Shown here piece by piece: positions 62,501-64,000 of a DNA stretch of 64,000 bases; position 1 is the stretch's first letter; each line of letters begins with the position of its first letter. The notes beneath the pieces were generated by a model, which saw only the letters and a program-made list of their open reading frames with translations, did not search any database and was not told where the DNA came from. This stretch comes from Tachypleus tridentatus (taxonomy: Eukaryota > Arthropoda > Merostomata > Xiphosura > Limulidae): positions 66,517,558 to 66,581,557 of the forward strand of contig NC_134825.1 in the NCBI RefSeq assembly GCF_004210375.1, in the 5' to 3' direction. The position numbers and the translations under genes are program-made.

Positions 62501-63060
62501 CTGCATTAGAAATGTTATGGAACACAATTAATTTAACTGGGAACAAAAATATAGAATTTGCAATATAGTAAAGTTTTTTACAAAACTGACTGCTGCTAGT
62601 TAATTCACACATAGCAAAAAGTAGATGACTCTGCCAATGCACATACTATAACAAAATATTTCTTGCAGCCAGGATAACAATAATTATCTGCCAGTTTCTC
62701 AGAGAAAGCAAAATATTCTAACTATAAATTAACCCCATTGTTTCAAAAAACAGCAAACTGAAAGCAAACAATGGCAATTTAGAATTAATGGCACTTAATG
62801 TTCAATGTTTAAACAAACACTGCAACTTTGAATTCAAAGTATCCAAAAAAATAACAACAACTAAAAATAAAATTAACACAAACACATTTTGTACTAGTAA
62901 TTCTTTCAAACGAGCCCTTGTATAACACACACCATATAATGATAAGAACTGTTTTTGTTTCTTGAAAATTAATTTTATAGAGAAAATTTCTAATGTAAAA
63001 TTTGCAATTAGAAATTAAGATTGACAAGTTTTATGGTGCAAGAAACATTTTTACACATGT

Positions 63061-63185
63061 ATCTTTTTATTTTTTGATTCCTGGCCTAATGTTTTTACAT
63101 GACACAATTTTTCAAATTTGGACACTGTAGATTTTGTACCTCCTCCTGAACTAAGCCTTCATAACTTCCTCTAAATATATATATT
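63061..63185 (-). repeat. Unclassified interspersed repeat, copy 1
   Basis: Minus strand shares GGAGGAGGTACAAAAT, GAAAAATTGTGTCATGTAAAA and GGAATCAAAAAAT with the copy at 63907-64000, at roughly 70 percent similarity by eye. Confidence 0.6.
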
Positions 63186-63635
63186 TTCTGTAAAAATCAT
63201 TATCGTTAGTGTTACATACCTCATCAACTATGATTTATGTCTGATAATATTTATTATGCAAGTTTTTTAGAATTATATATCATCAAACACAGACAAAATC
63301 AACACATTAAATTCATTTATAGAAGGGTATCTCTTAATACATTAATTGAACATTTTGTATTATGAAACAAAATTAAAAGCTTTTATATATAAGCATGGCT
63401 GAGATGACACGATGGTCACTGCAGAAGTTGCATGCAAGAACATTATTACAGCTTTTAAGTTATAGAACAATAACTTTTACCCTGCACATTTTGGCTGAAT
63501 AGTTTCAGTTCTAAAACTTTATTTAAAATAAATAATAGACATTTACTTATTTTCTACACATCTAGTAGCTTTTTAAACATTATTTTTCTTTTTCCTTATG
63601 GTATTGCTACTTACATTTATTAGACTTCGTGTATC

Positions 63636-63677
63636 TATATATATATATGTATCTATATATATATATATATATATAAA
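63636..63677. repeat. (TA)n microsatellite
   Basis: TATATATA runs interrupted once by a GTATC unit. Confidence 0.9.
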
Positions 63678-63906
63678 AAGATTAATACAGAAAATTACTT
63701 TGGGAAGCAGTAATTACATGCAAACAAAGCAAACAAGGAAACTTAAGAATTTGAACTGATGGTTGTAGGAAGGTGGTCAAAGCTAAAAACAAATAAGATA
63801 CTTTTTAAATATTAGGTTATATTTATGTGCATCTACTAAGATAGATCTTAGGGCAAGAAAAAATGCCCTAAAACACGATGTAATGAAAAAAAATCAAACT
63901 AAAAAA

Positions 63907-64000
63907 ATATCACTTTTATTTTTTATATTTTTGATTCCCAACATTTTCAAGTAACACGATTTTTCATAAATTTTGTACCTTCTCCAAAACTCAGTCTGCA
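63907..64000 (-). repeat. Unclassified interspersed repeat, copy 2 (cut by window edge)
   Basis: Minus strand: GGAGAAGGTACAAAAT, GAAAAATCGTGTTACTTGAA, GGGAATCAAAAAT. Same orientation as copy 1. Confidence 0.6.

Larger units (their letters stand above)
58160..64000 (-). other. VAMP: VAMP upstream intron (to window edge)
   Basis: No exon encoding the expected N-terminal segment ending in VDE was found. Holds a Tc1-like transposon (58464-59594), a duplicated repeat (63061 and 63907) and a (TA)n tract. The rest is CpG-poor AT-rich DNA. Confidence 0.6.

Noticed and set aside
63200..63235. VAMP upstream exon ending IVDE before a GTATGT donor
   Set aside because: The reading frame has a stop five codons upstream and no good acceptor in between; the expected QVDE context is absent.

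Overview
This is a eukaryotic (animal) window, AT-rich, with short exons separated by kilobase introns and a dense load of tRNA-derived SINEs and other transposon relics. Nothing prokaryotic was seen. The protein matches are animal (swiprosin/EFHD2, synaptobrevin/VAMP). The SINEs, the Penelope-like elements and the mosaic CpG pattern suggest an arthropod, probably a chelicerate and possibly a horseshoe crab. That assignment is an inference from general knowledge, not something the sequence proves.

Two genes can be read with confidence, both on the minus strand. (1) A complete EFHD2/swiprosin-1 type calcium-binding actin regulator has four coding exons (30298-30138, 17694-17547, 15740-15606, 14360-14229). 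They splice in frame to 191 codons plus stop, with an intron 1 of about 12.4 kb. (2) A 3' part of a synaptobrevin/VAMP (R-SNARE) gene has the SNARE-motif exons at 58159-58081 and 54586-54507. These are followed by two alternative 52-nt exons (53828-53777 and 49855-49804) that each encode a transmembrane anchor. The VAMP N-terminal exon(s) probably lie beyond the right edge, and its last coding exon could not be identified.

Layout: 1-14.2 kb is EFHD2 downstream flank, a mosaic of SINEs and hammerhead-ribozyme modules from Penelope-like elements. 14.2-30.3 kb is EFHD2, with a mariner relic in intron 3 and a 20 x 50 bp minisatellite in intron 1. 30.3-40.4 kb is intergenic, with a decayed Penelope-like retroelement (GIY-YIG plus RT) on the minus strand, an oppositely oriented 3' fragment of the same kind, a MITE-like element and many SINEs. 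40.4-64 kb is strikingly CpG-poor. It carries VAMP, a CpG-rich and therefore probably young internally deleted Tc1-like transposon, a small hAT-like element, several tandem arrays, and only one clear but very old SINE copy.

The two genes share no evident pathway beyond cell-surface and cytoskeletal biology: EFHD2 acts at the actin cortex, VAMP in vesicle fusion. The most interesting signals are the duplicated transmembrane exons of VAMP, a 99-bp hammerhead-containing insertion flanked by a perfect 15-bp target duplication, and the sharp change in CpG content near 42 kb.
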